Shown: positions 1 through 9,044 of the stretch, in pieces
Numbering within the stretch: the first letter of the stretch is position 1
Layout of the letters: every line of letters starts with the position of its first letter
From: DATFVJ01 sp963826515
GTDB taxonomy: Bacteria; Actinomycetota; Actinomycetes; Streptosporangiales; Streptosporangiaceae
Assembly (NCBI GenBank): GCA_963826515.1
Contig: CAWGXI010000016.1
Coordinates: 620,001 to 684,000, forward strand
Reading direction: 5' to 3'
DNA length: 64,000 nt
The notes under the pieces: model-generated
The model's input: the letters and a program-made list of their open reading frames with translations, nothing else
Database searches by the model: none
Told to the model about the DNA's origin: nothing
Made by a program: the position numbers and the translations under genes

Positions 1-913
1 AGCGAAGCCCGGGAGACCAGGTGACCGGACAGCAGAGCCGAGAAGAAGCGGGCCATGTCCCGGGCATCGGAGACGATCGCTCCCGCCGCCCACGGGAGAT
101 TTGGATTGGTGCCCTGGTCATGGAGGTCCGGTAGCCGCCGTGTTGTCACCAGCTCAGTTCGGCTGAGTGCGAGCGGTTTGAGGATGCGCTGCTGGAGTTC
201 CTGGCCGAACGGGTGTCCGGTTACCTTTCGATGACGAGCCCGAGCGCGATGTAGTTGGTGTTGGAGTACTCCCACTCACTTCACGGCGCGAAGAGCAGAG
301 GCTGGGAGGCCGCGAACCGCAGCGCGTCGATCGGCCTGATAGACGGCGATGGCTCGGCCTGGTCCATCCAAGAGGAGTAGTCGGTGAAATTGGCCAGGCC
401 GGAGGTGTGCTGGAGAAGCTCACGGATGGTAATCGTGCCTCCGGCCGGTATGACGCCGGGCAGGTAGCGGCCCACGGGATCATCCAGGCCGATTCTGTTC
501 TGATCGACGAGCTGGAGCACCAGCGTGGCGGTGAGCGTCTTCGTTACGCTCCCGATCCGGAACCTCTGACCCGCTGCCGGAGGCGCTGTCCCGGCGGTGG
601 CCACGGTGCTGTGACCGTGGTCCGAAACGAAAACGATCACGCTGGTGGCGCCGGAGCGGGCAAGCTGCTGCCCGACAATGCGGGCTCCGGCTGACGAGGG
701 TGCGCCCGGCCGGGGGCTTGCGCATCCAGCCAGGGCCACTGCCGCCATCGCCAGAACCATCAGCAGCACAGTCCCGCGGCCCGCAGCGGTGCTGATCTTG
801 AACCGACCTTGGGCTTCGATCTGCTTAACCGCCTGCTGGCGGGCAAGCTCCTCACTGTCGGCAGGAGCATCCGAGTCGATGCCTGCGAGCCTGTCATCAA
901 GGACCTTCGGCAT
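1..913 (-). pseudogene. Broken beta-lactamase-family serine hydrolase (lipoprotein)
   Basis: Remnant of a class C beta-lactamase/DD-peptidase-like serine hydrolase (beta-lactamase-related family). From ATG 913, preceded by a G-rich Shine-Dalgarno, the frame encodes a cytoplasmic-looking lead, a hydrophobic stretch ending in the lipobox-like LAGC, then the SVTK nucleophile motif and an HTSG segment. An in-frame TGA at 281-283 interrupts it. The same frame goes on with EWEYSNTNY, which holds the YxN motif, as far as a TAA at 221-223. There a one-base loss shifts the frame, and the protein continues as VTGHPFGQEL to the window edge. The homologous sequence across both lesions shows that this was one gene. 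A longer GTG start at 970 is possible but lacks an obvious ribosome site. Confidence 0.8.
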
Positions 914-1574
914 CTCAACCCCCCCTCGCGTCGGGAGCCACCGGAGCTTCGATAGCCCACACCACTCCACTTGACAGGATGACCGGCGAAACTGCGGCCG
1001 GGCAGGGTCCTACGCCATCTGCCGACCGGCGAATGGCCCAGGACGGGTACTGGGCTCCGCGCCGCCCGCACCGAATGGTTCATGCGTCACGGACTCGGTG
1101 ACTGTGGGACATACATGAGATGCGCTGCCGGTTGGTTTCTGGCTGCCAAGGGAGTTCCGCAGGTAGCGGCGCCTGGGCGAGCGAGCAGCGGCCGTACCCG
1201 TTGCGTGCCCGACGGCACGGTTAAAATCAGCGGCCATCGCGGTCAGTCGCGGGCAGGTGACCAAGGCGCCGAGTAGGGAATCTCCCAGTCAGATCCAGGC
1301 CGAAAATAATCTCCTTAGCAACATGCCGCGCGATCCAGTGGGTCCGGCCGCTGACAGCAACGGTGACAGCAACGGCGCCAGCCAGCCCCTGTCACGGACA
1401 CACGACAACACCCAGCCACGCTTGGACCTGATCAGCCGAACAGGGAGGCCGCTACGCCTGAAAAACGGACGGTCGAGGGTCGCGCCGCCGCCGCAGTTGC
1501 TCGCAGGGGCCGGTCTCGCAATCCGCGGGAGTATTCCGGTTGACTCGGTTCCCGGCGCTGAGAAGACTCGGCGT

Positions 1575-1838
1575 ATGCATGCGGTCGTTGCCACCGTGCG
1601 CATCGAGGATCCGGAGGTGGCTCGCGAGGCGCTGGCTGGCCTGAGGTTGAACTTGGTGCCCAGGGCGCCCGGTTTTGTCAGTGCGTACTGGCTGGCACCG
1701 GTTGACGGCATCGGCATGTCCGTCATCGTCTTCGAGACGAAGGAACACGCCGAGGCGGCTGTCAGCTATCCGCTTCCGCCACTGCCGGGCGTCACGCCGC
1801 TGACGGTCGAGATCCGCGAGGTGTACGCCAGCGTCTGA
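1575..1838 (+). CDS. Small conserved protein, ABM/Dabb-like fold
   Basis: An 87-residue protein starting MHAVVATVRIEDPE and ending in a beta-strand-like VEIREVYASV. It has the length and alternating pattern of small ferredoxin-like alpha/beta proteins such as antibiotic-biosynthesis-monooxygenase or EthD-like domains. The middle, APGFVSAYWL followed by GMSVIVFETKEHAEAAV, is typical of an actinobacterial hypothetical family of this kind. ATG 1575 was chosen because the open frame upstream to 1257 has no family-like sequence. No catalytic residue can be named and the function is unknown. It stands alone between decayed genes. Confidence 0.7.
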   Translation: MHAVVATVRIEDPEVAREALAGLRLNLVPRAPGFVSAYWLAPVDGIGMSVIVFETKEHAEAAVSYPLPPLPGVTPLTVEIREVYASV

Positions 1839-2628
1839 CCGGTAGGTTCTTGGCTGCGCCGGGGTCGGGGGCCAGGACGGCATACAGCACAGGAGTACAG
1901 CAACGTCCCCTTCCAGCCGCCACCGGCCACGACCGGCCACACACTGAGCTAGCTGGGACGACGGCCAAACGTCCAGCGGCGCCGCTAGTTCGGGACGAAG
2001 AGGCAACCGTCCGGGGGCCCACCGCGACCTGTCCGACTTTGGGAGCGAGATGGGAGCGGCCGTCCCGTGCCAGGCGGCCCTATACGCGGTGATCCTGACC
2101 GGAAGTAGGGCTCTGATCTGGGTAAATTCCGGTGACCGGTACCGCCATCGCCCGGCATACTCTGTTCGCATCGAGGTGCTCTCCCAAAGCGAGCGCTTCC
2201 CGGCCGCTGTTCAGGTTCACGGCCAACAGATGGCCTAGCACGCTGCGCCCAGGGTATGCGTGGTCCGGCGACAGGTATTTCGGGAGGCTGCGGCATGCCT
2301 GCTGGGGGCGGGACGTTTACGACCCCGCTTATTGCGCGACGAGCCGCAGATTTGCGCAGGGAAACCGGAGGATTCGTTCGGGGCGCCCTACCTTCAATTC
2401 GACGGGGCGCTGGCCGAGGTGCGCCGCGCTCGCCGAGCCGTCGTGACGGAGCGGGGACGCTGAGTCTGCTGGTGGCACGCTTCACCTTGGCGGTGGTCGG
2501 CTGACACCATCGCCAGCACATCGGCCACGAGCCCGGTCCTCGACAGGTCGCGCTGGAGCCTTCCTTGGCCGATGACCCACCATGCGGCTCGAGGTGCCGA
2601 CCAGAGGCGTCCGCGCCACCCGGGAACG
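1839..2628. other. Gap without a supportable gene
   Basis: About 790 bases with several overlapping open frames on both strands. None has a recognisable domain or a convincing start. The plus frame around 2260-2463 is the least bad candidate but resembles no family I know. Given the debris to the right, this is probably decayed coding DNA. Confidence 0.5.
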
Positions 2629-3112
2629 TCAGCGGGCCGGATGGCTGAACCAGGCGCCGCCGGCCGGGAAGAGGTAGCGGTCGGCGACGTGGTTGAGCAC
2701 CCGCCGGGCCTGGCGGAACCTATCGGCCACCTCGGCGACGACCGCGAGCCGTGCCGTCCGTACCGGCGCCATGGCGCACGCGGCCCGGTACCAGCGAGCG
2801 CCGAGATGCTCCAGCAGCTCGATTCCTGTTGCCGCGGCGAGCCGCTGATGGTCGCGGGCAGGCACCGGCGTGGCGTCAAGCAGGCGTGCCACGCTCAACC
2901 GGGCCGAAGGCTCGCGCCGTGGCGTAGTCGGGAAAGACGCCGGTCAGGAAGAGGACCACGTCGCCGAGCCTGCGGTACACGCCTGGCCGGTCCGCCTCGC
3001 TGACCGCGTCGGCTAGCGCGGCAAGCGCCGCGGGGTCAAGCTCACTGAACTGGCGGGTCCGCGGCCGACCGCCGGCCCGGACCCGGTACGGGCCGCTGGT
3101 GACCCGGGTGAA
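2629..3112 (-). pseudogene. Frameshifted, 5'-truncated actinobacterial hypothetical gene
   Basis: Remnant of a conserved actinobacterial protein of unknown function. The upstream part, from FLADLLASFTRV through RPGVYRRLGDVVLFLTGVFPD, is read in one frame. The downstream part, from SVARLLDATP through FRQARRVLNHVADRYLFP to a stop at 2629, is read in another. The switch lies near 2895. The amino end is missing: at about 3112 the sequence becomes an IS630 transposase fragment on the opposite strand, so the element probably cut off the gene. Family membership is recalled from similar streptomycete proteins; the function is not known. Confidence 0.7.
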
Positions 3113-3118
3113 TGAGGC

Positions 3119-3406
3119 GAGCAAATCTGCGAGGAACAGGCCCCGTCGATCCTGCTGGACAAGGTCGAAGACGTCGTGACGGCGACACTGGAGGCAAAAC
3201 CGGAGGGCGCCACGCACTGGTCACGGGCCTCGATGGCCCGCCGCAGCGGCCTGTCGAAATCGACGATCGGCCGGATCTGGCGCAGGTCCGGCCTCAAGCC
3301 GCATCTGACCGGCGGGTTCAAGGTGTCAACGGACCCGCTGTTCATCGAGAAGGTCATCGATGTCGTCGGGCTCTACCACAACCCGCCGGAGAAGGCGGTC
3401 GCCTGA
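3119..3406 (+). mobile_element. IS630-family transposase fragment
   Basis: An open frame of about 95 residues matches the amino-terminal half of IS630-type transposases: a helical lead (EEQAPSILLDKVEDVV), then TLEAKPEGATHWSRASMA, the HTH segment SKSTIGRIWRRSGLKPH, and VEKV-like FIEKVIDVVGLYHNPPEK. Normal members continue VLCVDEKSQ with the first catalytic Asp. Here the frame ends in a stop at 3404-3406 and the whole DDE domain is missing. There is no start codon at the left edge. It is a relic that cannot transpose. It joins a hypothetical-gene remnant at about 3112 and a recombinase remnant at about 3407. Confidence 0.85.
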
Positions 3407-3972
3407 CCGCCAGTTTGGAGCGCGGACCTTGCAAAACACCGTCGCCGCGCCGCACCGGGGCCTGCCCGCCATCAGGGAGGCAGCGACCGCCTCGCCAACC
3501 TCGGCCGGCAGCGCAGCCGTCGGCGGCCGGCGACGGTGCCGCGATCGCAGCTACCCAGCAGCCGCGACACCACCGCGGCATCCAGCCCGCGGGGCAGCGA
3601 CGCCAGCCGCCGGCCCGCCACCGCCGCCGCCAGCGGCACCGGCACATGCCCGGCCACGTGCAAGAACCGCAGCAGCGCCCGCACCGCGGTCACCGTGGCC
3701 TCCGCCGACTCCGGGTTACGGTCGCGGCAATAGCCGAGCATGAACGAGGTGACCTGCGCGGCATCTAGCTGCGCAAGCCCCCATCCAGCGGCTCAGGCAG
3801 ACCGGCGAGGAACTTGCGGGCCTGCTTGCCATAGCACCCGCACCGTCGCAGCCGACAGGCCCCGCTCCCCGGCCAGCCAGCCGCGGAACTCCGCCAGCAG
3901 CGCATCCACCGAGAAGTCGAACAAGAGGTCCGGGCGGACCCCGCCTGTCCCGAAATCCCCGTTCAGTTAACC
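3407..3972 (-). pseudogene. Shattered tyrosine recombinase (phage-type integrase)
   Basis: Pieces of a XerC/D-like site-specific recombinase in three frames. From the right they are: a SAM-like domain beginning around DFSVDALLAEFRGWLAGE; a shifted piece reading CYGKQARKFLAGLPEPLD; and a third frame, QLDAAQVTSFMLGYCRDRN through ALLRFLHVAGHVPVPLA to SLPRGLDAAVVSRLLGSCD. An internal deletion follows, after which the carboxyl part of the catalytic domain resumes as EVGEAVAASLMAGRPRCG. There are at least two frameshifts, and the catalytic Arg/His region is lost in the deletion. It may have driven integration of a former mobile element nearby. Confidence 0.75.
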
Positions 3973-4082
3973 TGGCAGGACATCGAAGTTGAAGATGGCA
4001 CCTGTCCAGCCTGTCCAATTGGACTTCATCCGGCGGCGGGACACAGCCCGGCATTAGCCTTGACGGATGCCAGGCGGGCGGA

Positions 4083-4496
4083 TTGAGCAGGGTCCCGGGG
4101 CTGCGCGCTGAACCGCCCCTCGCTGAGACAACGGTCATGGTCCGCGGTGGCCCTGACACCCGTGAGAAGCTGGGCCGCCATGCTCAGCGGACCGCCCGCG
4201 CCTGGTCGTTGGACGGGCGCCCGTTGCTCGGCATTTCGGTCTTTGTGGTCCTCGACACACCGCTCGACCAGCTACTCAGCGCCCGGTTTGCCACCTTCCG
4301 CACCATCTACCTGCCTACCGTCGCCGAGCTAAGCGAACGAGGGTTTGCATTGCTGCCCACCGGTCGGCGTCCGCACTTCACTGTGCGTCTGCAGCGGGCC
4401 GACAACCCCGAACTCGGTGAACTCCTGGCCGCGCTTGGCCCTCCGCAGGCAAACCCCCAGTACGCTAAGAGTGCGATCTGGCGGGAGGAGGACTGA
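4083..4496 (+). CDS. Conserved hypothetical protein, first of a pair
   Basis: A 137-residue protein of unknown function. The TTG at 4083 keeps the segment LRAEPPLAETTVMVRGGPDT, which looks like the true amino end of related actinobacterial proteins. ATG 4137 is the alternative. The central GISVFVVLD and the later FALLPTGRRPHFTVRL look like a compact alpha/beta domain. No signal peptide or membrane segment is present. The stop is followed after one base by the start of the next gene, so the two are almost certainly cotranscribed and probably act together. Similar adjacent pairs occur in other actinomycetes. Confidence 0.7.
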   Translation: MSRVPGLRAEPPLAETTVMVRGGPDTREKLGRHAQRTARAWSLDGRPLLGISVFVVLDTPLDQLLSARFATFRTIYLPTVAELSERGFALLPTGRRPHFTVRLQRADNPELGELLAALGPPQANPQYAKSAIWREED

Positions 4497-4497
4497 G

Positions 4498-4755
4498 ATG
4501 TACCGCGTGGACATTAGCGCCGACCTTAACGACGAGGACGACACTGGCTACGTCTGGACCTTCCTCGACGAGGCCCGCGACCCAAGCCAGATCAAGCCTG
4601 GGGCTCTCGTTGTTGCAGGCGACGAAGATGCCGCTGCGGTGTGCCAGGTAGTCGATCTGGCACCAGCAGGCGACGGCACGATCGTCCACCTCAAGCTCCT
4701 CCCCGGGCTGGTCGACGAGTACCGCCAACTGGTCGAGCGGGCACTCGCAAGCTAA
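4498..4755 (+). CDS. Conserved hypothetical protein, second of a pair
   Basis: An 85-residue acidic protein, MYRVDISADLNDEDD onward, with a hydrophobic strand pattern (GALVVAGDEDAAAVCQVVDL) and a helical tail. The start is set by a strong Shine-Dalgarno (GGGAGGAGG) about 8 bases upstream, inside the end of the preceding gene. It has no transmembrane segment or known catalytic motif. It is coupled to the preceding hypothetical gene with one base between them. Function not recognised. Confidence 0.75.
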   Translation: MYRVDISADLNDEDDTGYVWTFLDEARDPSQIKPGALVVAGDEDAAAVCQVVDLAPAGDGTIVHLKLLPGLVDEYRQLVERALAS

Positions 4756-4831
4756 GGGCCTGCCCGCAGCGGCCTGCTGCCTTGGGGGCGCTGGCACGCG
4801 AGTGATCCTGCATTCCATTTGTTCATGCGGC

Positions 4832-5140
4832 TCAGCCGCGTCGGGGCGGGCGCGGGATTCAGAGCGGGACCGTCCGCAAGTACCGGGCCTAGGCGTCGCC
4901 GAAGCGGCGGCACGGTGTCCGCTCTTCGGAGCCGATCATGAACAGGTGGAAGAAGATCGCGATCGCACCTGCGCACAGCAGGAGCGGCAGCGAAAGGGCC
5001 AACCATGCTTCGCCTACGACGACCAGGAGCGCAGCGATGTAGATGGGATTGGCACCCACCAGCGGCGCCCGGCCGGGGCTGGACACGATGTTGGGACGCG
5101 CCTGGCAGCGCAAATTTTCGCGGGACACCGACTGCTCGAC
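4832..5140 (-). pseudogene. Decayed isoprenylcysteine-methyltransferase-like membrane protein
   Basis: Carboxyl-terminal part of an ICMT/PEMT-type membrane methyltransferase. ANPIYIAALLVVVGEAWLAL, a second membrane segment (SLPLLLCAGAIAIFFHLFMI) and GSEERTPCRRFGDA match the family's SAM-binding end. The frame then hits TAG at 4889-4891, where homologues have Tyr, and after ARYLRTVPL a TGA at 4859-4861, where homologues have Trp. It ends at a TGA at 4832. The amino half is missing or scrambled. Two nonsense changes plus truncation make it a clear pseudogene. Confidence 0.7.
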
Positions 5141-5244
5141 CCGCCAGCGGCCATGCACCACCCGCCGCGAGCGAGCCAAACGAACCTCCTGCCGCCTGCG
5201 CTCAAACCGCCACCGCCGAAGGTCAGCTGACCGCGGAAGCGCTA

Positions 5245-5456
5245 CGCTGAGTAACTGATCGACTGAACGCCCGTGGAATGATTCGTGGAATGACTCGCTT
5301 GGCGATCCCGGTCAACGTGGGCATTGAGAGCAGTTGACTGGGCTGTCGGTGCAGGCAGTGCGCACGGGCGGCGGAGCGGGCTTCTTTTAACCCCTGGGTT
5401 CAGGGTTCGATCCCCTGGCGCCCCCAGCGGAAACGTCGTTCTCGGCTGGCCGGCCG
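5245..5456. repeat. Left copy of a long direct repeat containing a tRNA-Lys 3' half
   Basis: This block recurs at 15996-16215. It begins at CGCTGAGTAAC, includes GTGGAATGA repeats and GCATTGAGAGCAGTT, and ends with a tRNA-like 3' half at about 5371-5425. That part has an anticodon-arm-like CTTCTTTTAACCC, a perfect T-arm (CAGGG TTCGATC CCCTG) and an acceptor 3' strand GCGCCCC. This copy lacks the encoded ACCA. No D-arm or 5' acceptor strand lies upstream, so it is not a tRNA gene. It looks like an attachment-site-type duplication of a tRNA-Lys 3' end. Confidence 0.75.
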
Positions 5457-6266
5457 TGGAATGACGCGTCCCGCGGCTTTCGGGCGTTTCCTCGGTAAGG
5501 CGGCTGTAACGGAAAGTCAGGCAGAGCGACGACCGGACAGTTCCTGGCCCGCCACCGTGCACGCCGGGACCGGGCCGGTGACGAGCAAGCGGCGCTACCT
5601 CAAGGTGACCGCATAGACAGCGCGGGCGAGGCAACTCAGGCTCGCCAACCACGACCCCGGACTCGTCCTCAGCTTCATCGATGCCCGTCACCCAAAACCC
5701 GCTTCAAACTTTCGCCGGCGGAATCCGCCGAACAGGCCTACGAGGCCGATATACGGCGCAGCGCTGGGCAGGCCGAGGATGGGCGGGGCGCCGGGATCGC
5801 CGCCGCGGCTCGGTGGCCAACCCGGCTGATCCGGGCAATCCGGGTACTACTGGTTCTCGGACGGCTCCGCGAGAACGCCGATGAGTCGATTGACCTTTGC
5901 CCGTTCATACGGCGCGCCAGGCGAATGCTGAGTCTCAAGCCAGCCGCCGGCCGCTCTTTGTCCTTTCCGGTCAGCTCATTGAACCAGGCACTCAGTTCGG
6001 TCAGCTCGCGCCGCGGACGGCGACCCGGCGGATCGCAGGTGCGTTGACATAGTCGTAGCCTCAATCACCTGGCCCGCGGGATTCCCTTGCGGTACATGGT
6101 GTATGTCGAATTTATCACCTACAACAGGCCGGGCCTGAAGATGCTTGAAGATCCCGACCTCGTAAGGCCTGACCGGGATGAGGAAGCCGGCAATCGCCCC
6201 GCCCGCCAGCACGATCTTGTCTCCGGCGCCGAACGCACCTTCGATCGAGTAATTCGGGTCATCAGG
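5457..6266. other. Gap without a supportable gene
   Basis: About 800 bases with no recognisable coding sequence on either strand. The open frames show no family features and have poor starts. It lies between the left repeat and the toxin gene and may be eroded mobile-element DNA. Confidence 0.5.
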
Positions 6267-6533
6267 TCAGGAGCGGTAGGCGTCACGTCGGTGATCGATG
6301 TCGAGGATGTGGATGGTGTTGGCGTCATCGTCGATCGCATAGCGGATGCGGTACTCGCCGCGCCGGGCTCGCCATTGTCCCTCGAAAGGCTTGCGCAGGG
6401 GGATGCCCACTCTGCGCGGCTCTTCGCTGAGGGGGCCGCGAATGAACTCGAAACATGCCCACGCGACGGCTTCGGGTAGTCGGTCGTGAAGCTGGCGAGC
6501 TGCGGTCGGAGCGATAATGACCTGGTAGGTCAC
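6267..6533 (-). CDS. RelE/ParE-family toxin
   Basis: An 88-residue toxin of the RelE/ParE superfamily, which in RelE-type members cuts mRNA in the ribosomal A site. Visible features are the opening MTYQVIIAPTAARQLHDRLP, the basic core GQWRARRGEYRIRYAIDDD and the closing strand IHILDIDHRRDAYR, all typical. Its start ATG overlaps the antitoxin stop (6530-6533), so the two are translationally coupled. The length is normal and all core Arg residues are present, so it is probably functional. The pair may help retain the region between the two tRNA-half repeats. Confidence 0.9.
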   Translation of the reverse strand: MTYQVIIAPTAARQLHDRLPEAVAWACFEFIRGPLSEEPRRVGIPLRKPFEGQWRARRGEYRIRYAIDDDANTIHILDIDHRRDAYRS

Positions 6534-6817
6534 GGTCGGCGTTTCCCGAAACGTTCTTCCAGGGACCGCGCCACTTCGGCGATGGACAGACCCTCTCCGC
6601 GAGCGATCTCGTCACGGGATCGAGCGATGCGCTCTTGCGCCGCCGGGTCGGACAGCAGCTCGAGCGTCGCCTCGATGGACTCAAGATCTTCAGCGGCGAG
6701 CAGAACGACGTAGTCTTTGCCGTTCTTGGTGATGTGGACTCGCTCGTGGGTGCGGCCGACTTCGTCGGCAATCTCCGAGAGCCGGGCCTTCACCTCAGAC
6801 AAGGGCAGCACTGCCAT
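6530..6817 (-). CDS. Phd/YefM-family antitoxin
   Basis: A 95-residue antitoxin that neutralises the adjacent RelE-type toxin and normally represses its own promoter. The amino half (MAVLPLSEVKARLSEIADEV, then ERVHITKNGKDYVVLLAAED) is the Phd/YefM DNA-binding fold. The carboxyl helix (IARSRDEIARGEGLSIAEVA) is the toxin-wrapping tail. It is first in the operon and overlaps the toxin gene by four bases. The DNA upstream is short and AT-richer than its surroundings, as expected of an autoregulated promoter, but I cannot mark an operator. Confidence 0.9.
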   Translation of the reverse strand: MAVLPLSEVKARLSEIADEVGRTHERVHITKNGKDYVVLLAAEDLESIEATLELLSDPAAQERIARSRDEIARGEGLSIAEVARSLEERFGKRRP

Positions 6818-7102
6818 AGACCAGAATTATAGTCGGTTCTGGCAGGGAGGCAAAGTTAGCCACGGCTATGGTGCGGGCCCGAAAATTCGGGTTGGCTGTG
6901 CTGGGGGCTCGATTACTGGATCTGGCCTGAATGACCGGTCTTGGCCTTGCAGTGGCAAACCTCAAGCCGGGCACGGGCAAGACCACATCGGCAGTCTGGC
7001 TCGCGCACGTTTTCGCGCAGGCCGGCAAGGGCGCATCACGGGCGGCACCGTAGGGGTGTAGTCGGCGCTGATATGGACTGCGCACCTCGCGGCCATTTAC
7101 GG

Positions 7103-7357
7103 ATCACGTCCTCCGGCCCTCCCGGCGGAGGGTGACTGCTCCGTCGTGGCTGCGCAGGCCGGTGTCGAGCACACGGATGGTGCGATGGAGGTATGCCGTG
7201 CGCGCCAGGCCGGCGGTCTGTAGCAGGACGTCGTCAAGAACGAACAACGTGGTGACCGCCCGTGCCGGGCCGCTACGGTTAGGGCCGGGTGGTCGCCGAG
7301 GCGCAGGTCTCGCGTGAACCAGAGGAACGGTGCCGCCTGTGCGGCCTGACTGCTCAC
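7103..7357 (-). pseudogene. Deoxyribodipyrimidine photolyase remnant
   Basis: Amino-terminal stub of a DNA photolyase. GTG 7357 overlaps the stop of the CPBP protease gene (GTGA), so it was the fourth gene of the LitR operon. The frame reads FLWFTRDLRLGDHPALTVAARHG, the classic photolyase antenna-domain opening. It then shifts by one base, after which the homologous sequence continues as TTLFVLDDVLLQTAGLARTAYLHR and ends at a TGA at 7103. Only about 85 of some 450 residues remain. The FAD-binding catalytic domain is missing, so repair activity is lost. Confidence 0.85.
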
Positions 7358-8151
7358 GTCATGCTGGAACCCACCGGGTCCGCTGCGGGTTGCTCCGCCC
7401 GGATGGCGTTGCGGAACAGTGGCGGGAGGTACCGCAGCATGAGCAGGGACCAGGTGAGGTGGGTGAGCACTGGCGCCTGGACACCCCCGGTGGCGCGGCG
7501 CTGCAGGCCGAAGATCACACCCATGGCGGCACCTGCGAGGGCGAGAGCGGGATTGCGGGTCGCGGTGATCGCGGCGGTGTAGGCGATCGTCGTCTTGGCG
7601 ACTGGATGCGGCTCGCCTACGGCGGAGTAGAGGGCACCGCGGAAGAACAGCTCCTCGGCGACCCCGTTGGCGCACGTGGTGAGGACCACCAACGGCGCTG
7701 GCCCGTTGTCCGCGAACCGCAGCACGCTGCCGATGGCCTGCTCGAGCGGGGGGATGCGGCGGGCCACCAGGGCCGCGCCGCAGAAAAGCCCGAACGCGCC
7801 GGCGCCGGTCAGCACGGGCATCACCACCGGGCAGCGCACGGCGCCGTCCCGCCCTTGGGTCCAGCCCCGGCGCAGCGGGCCCGCGCGGACGGCACCGGCC
7901 GTCCAGGTTCCCGCGACGCCCAAGGTGAGCAGGTAGAACTGCGGCGAGCCGGGCCTGGTAGAAAACGAGATGCCGAGCAGGCCCGCGCCCCCGGCGCCTG
8001 CGGCGGTGACGACGCGCCGGCGCCACGCCCGGATCGCCGCCGGCTCGCGGCGGGTGGGCGGGACCTGGCCAGACCGTGCCCGGCGCGCGGACTCGGGCAG
8101 TGCGGGCGCTCGGTGCTGCCGCCACCACCTCCGTGCGCCGTCCGGTGTCAT
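7354..8151 (-). CDS. CPBP (CAAX/Abi) family intramembrane metalloprotease
   Basis: A 265-residue membrane protein with several hydrophobic segments. It carries the CPBP motifs GVAEELFFRGALYS (EExxxR) and HLTWSLLMLRYLPP, whose His completes the predicted metal site in the membrane. ATG 8151 overlaps the stop of the upstream NAD(P)-binding gene, so both are read from the LitR operon. Family members act as CAAX-type proteases or in stress or bacteriocin resistance; the substrate here is unknown. A CPBP gene downstream of a B12 photoreceptor suggests a membrane response to light. The amino 60 residues are Arg-rich and cytoplasmic. Confidence 0.8.
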   Translation of the reverse strand: MTPDGARRWWRQHRAPALPESARRARSGQVPPTRREPAAIRAWRRRVVTAAGAGGAGLLGISFSTRPGSPQFYLLTLGVAGTWTAGAVRAGPLRRGWTQGRDGAVRCPVVMPVLTGAGAFGLFCGAALVARRIPPLEQAIGSVLRFADNGPAPLVVLTTCANGVAEELFFRGALYSAVGEPHPVAKTTIAYTAAITATRNPALALAGAAMGVIFGLQRRATGGVQAPVLTHLTWSLLMLRYLPPLFRNAIRAEQPAADPVGSSMT

Positions 8152-9044
8152 TCCCGGCGCTCCGCTCGGGCGCGTTCGCCGAGCGCCTGCAGCACGGCCT
8201 CGTCGTAGCGGATGAGATCGAAGGGCAGCAGCTCGCGGATCGAGTCGTCGCGCACGACGACCTCGTTGGTCATCGAATCGACCAGCGCGCTGCCGGTGGC
8301 CGTATCGACGTCGGTCACCAGGGACAGCCAGAGGGCGGACAAGCGCGGGCTGAGCAGCGGGACGGGCAGCACCACCAGCGGGCGTCCCTGGATGGCGGCG
8401 ACCCGGCGCAGCATCGTGACGTACTGCAGCACCTCCGGCCCGCCGATGTCGAAGACCCGGCCCGAGGCCTCCGGCAGCGCCAGCACGCCGAGGAGGTACC
8501 GCACGGCGTCGTCGACGGCGATGGGCTGGGTGCGGGTGCCGACCCACTTAGGTGTGACCATTACCGGCAGGTGCTCCACGAGTTGTCTGGTCAGCTCCCA
8601 CGAGATGCCGCCGTGCCCGACGATGATTCCGGCGCGCAGAACGGTCACCGGAACGCCGCCGGACCCGAGCAGCTTCTCGACCTCGCGGCGGCTGCGCAGG
8701 TGTGCCGACAGGGCGTCGGCGTCGTCGCCGAGCCCGCCGAGGTAGATGATGCGAGCCAGGCCGGCCCGCGCCGCCGCCTGGCCGAACGCTTCGGCGGCGG
8801 CGGCATCCTTGCGCCGGAAGTCCGCATCGCCGAGCGAGTGCACGAGATAGTAGGCCGCCTGGCAGCCGGCCAGAGCCCTGCTCAAGCTGGCCGGGTCGTG
8901 CACGTCACCGTAGGCGGGCGAACCCGCACCGTCGTAGGAGCCGGGGTGGCGTGTCATCGCGACCACGTCGTGACCGGTCCCGGCCAGTGCCGCGCACAGC
9001 CGGCTGCCCACGAAGCCGGAGGCGCCGCCCACGAGCACCTTCAC
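8148..9044 (-). CDS. NAD(P)-binding atypical SDR (NmrA/TMR-like)
   Basis: A 298-residue cytoplasmic oxidoreductase of the atypical short-chain dehydrogenase class. KVLVGGASGFVGSRL at the amino end is the GxxGxxG dinucleotide site. Sequence through AYYLVHSLGDADFRRKDAAA and RIIYLGGLGDDAD resembles the nucleoside-diphosphate-sugar epimerase-like proteins often encoded next to LitR/CarH regulators. GTG 9044 overlaps the litR stop by four bases. The carboxyl part (WVGTRTQPIAVDDAVRYL) fits this family. The substrate is not known. It probably belongs to the light-induced membrane-lipid or quinone response of the operon. Confidence 0.85.
   Translation of the reverse strand: MKVLVGGASGFVGSRLCAALAGTGHDVVAMTRHPGSYDGAGSPAYGDVHDPASLSRALAGCQAAYYLVHSLGDADFRRKDAAAAEAFGQAAARAGLARIIYLGGLGDDADALSAHLRSRREVEKLLGSGGVPVTVLRAGIIVGHGGISWELTRQLVEHLPVMVTPKWVGTRTQPIAVDDAVRYLLGVLALPEASGRVFDIGGPEVLQYVTMLRRVAAIQGRPLVVLPVPLLSPRLSALWLSLVTDVDTATGSALVDSMTNEVVVRDDSIRELLPFDLIRYDEAVLQALGERARAERRE

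Noticed and set aside
1010..1276. Small ORFs on both strands near 1.1 kb
   Set aside because: No recognisable motif, weak starts and mutual overlap.
5371..5430. A tRNA-Lys gene at the left repeat
   Set aside because: T-arm and acceptor 3' strand are present, but no D-arm or 5' acceptor strand lies upstream and the anticodon loop has three extra bases; it is a fragment.
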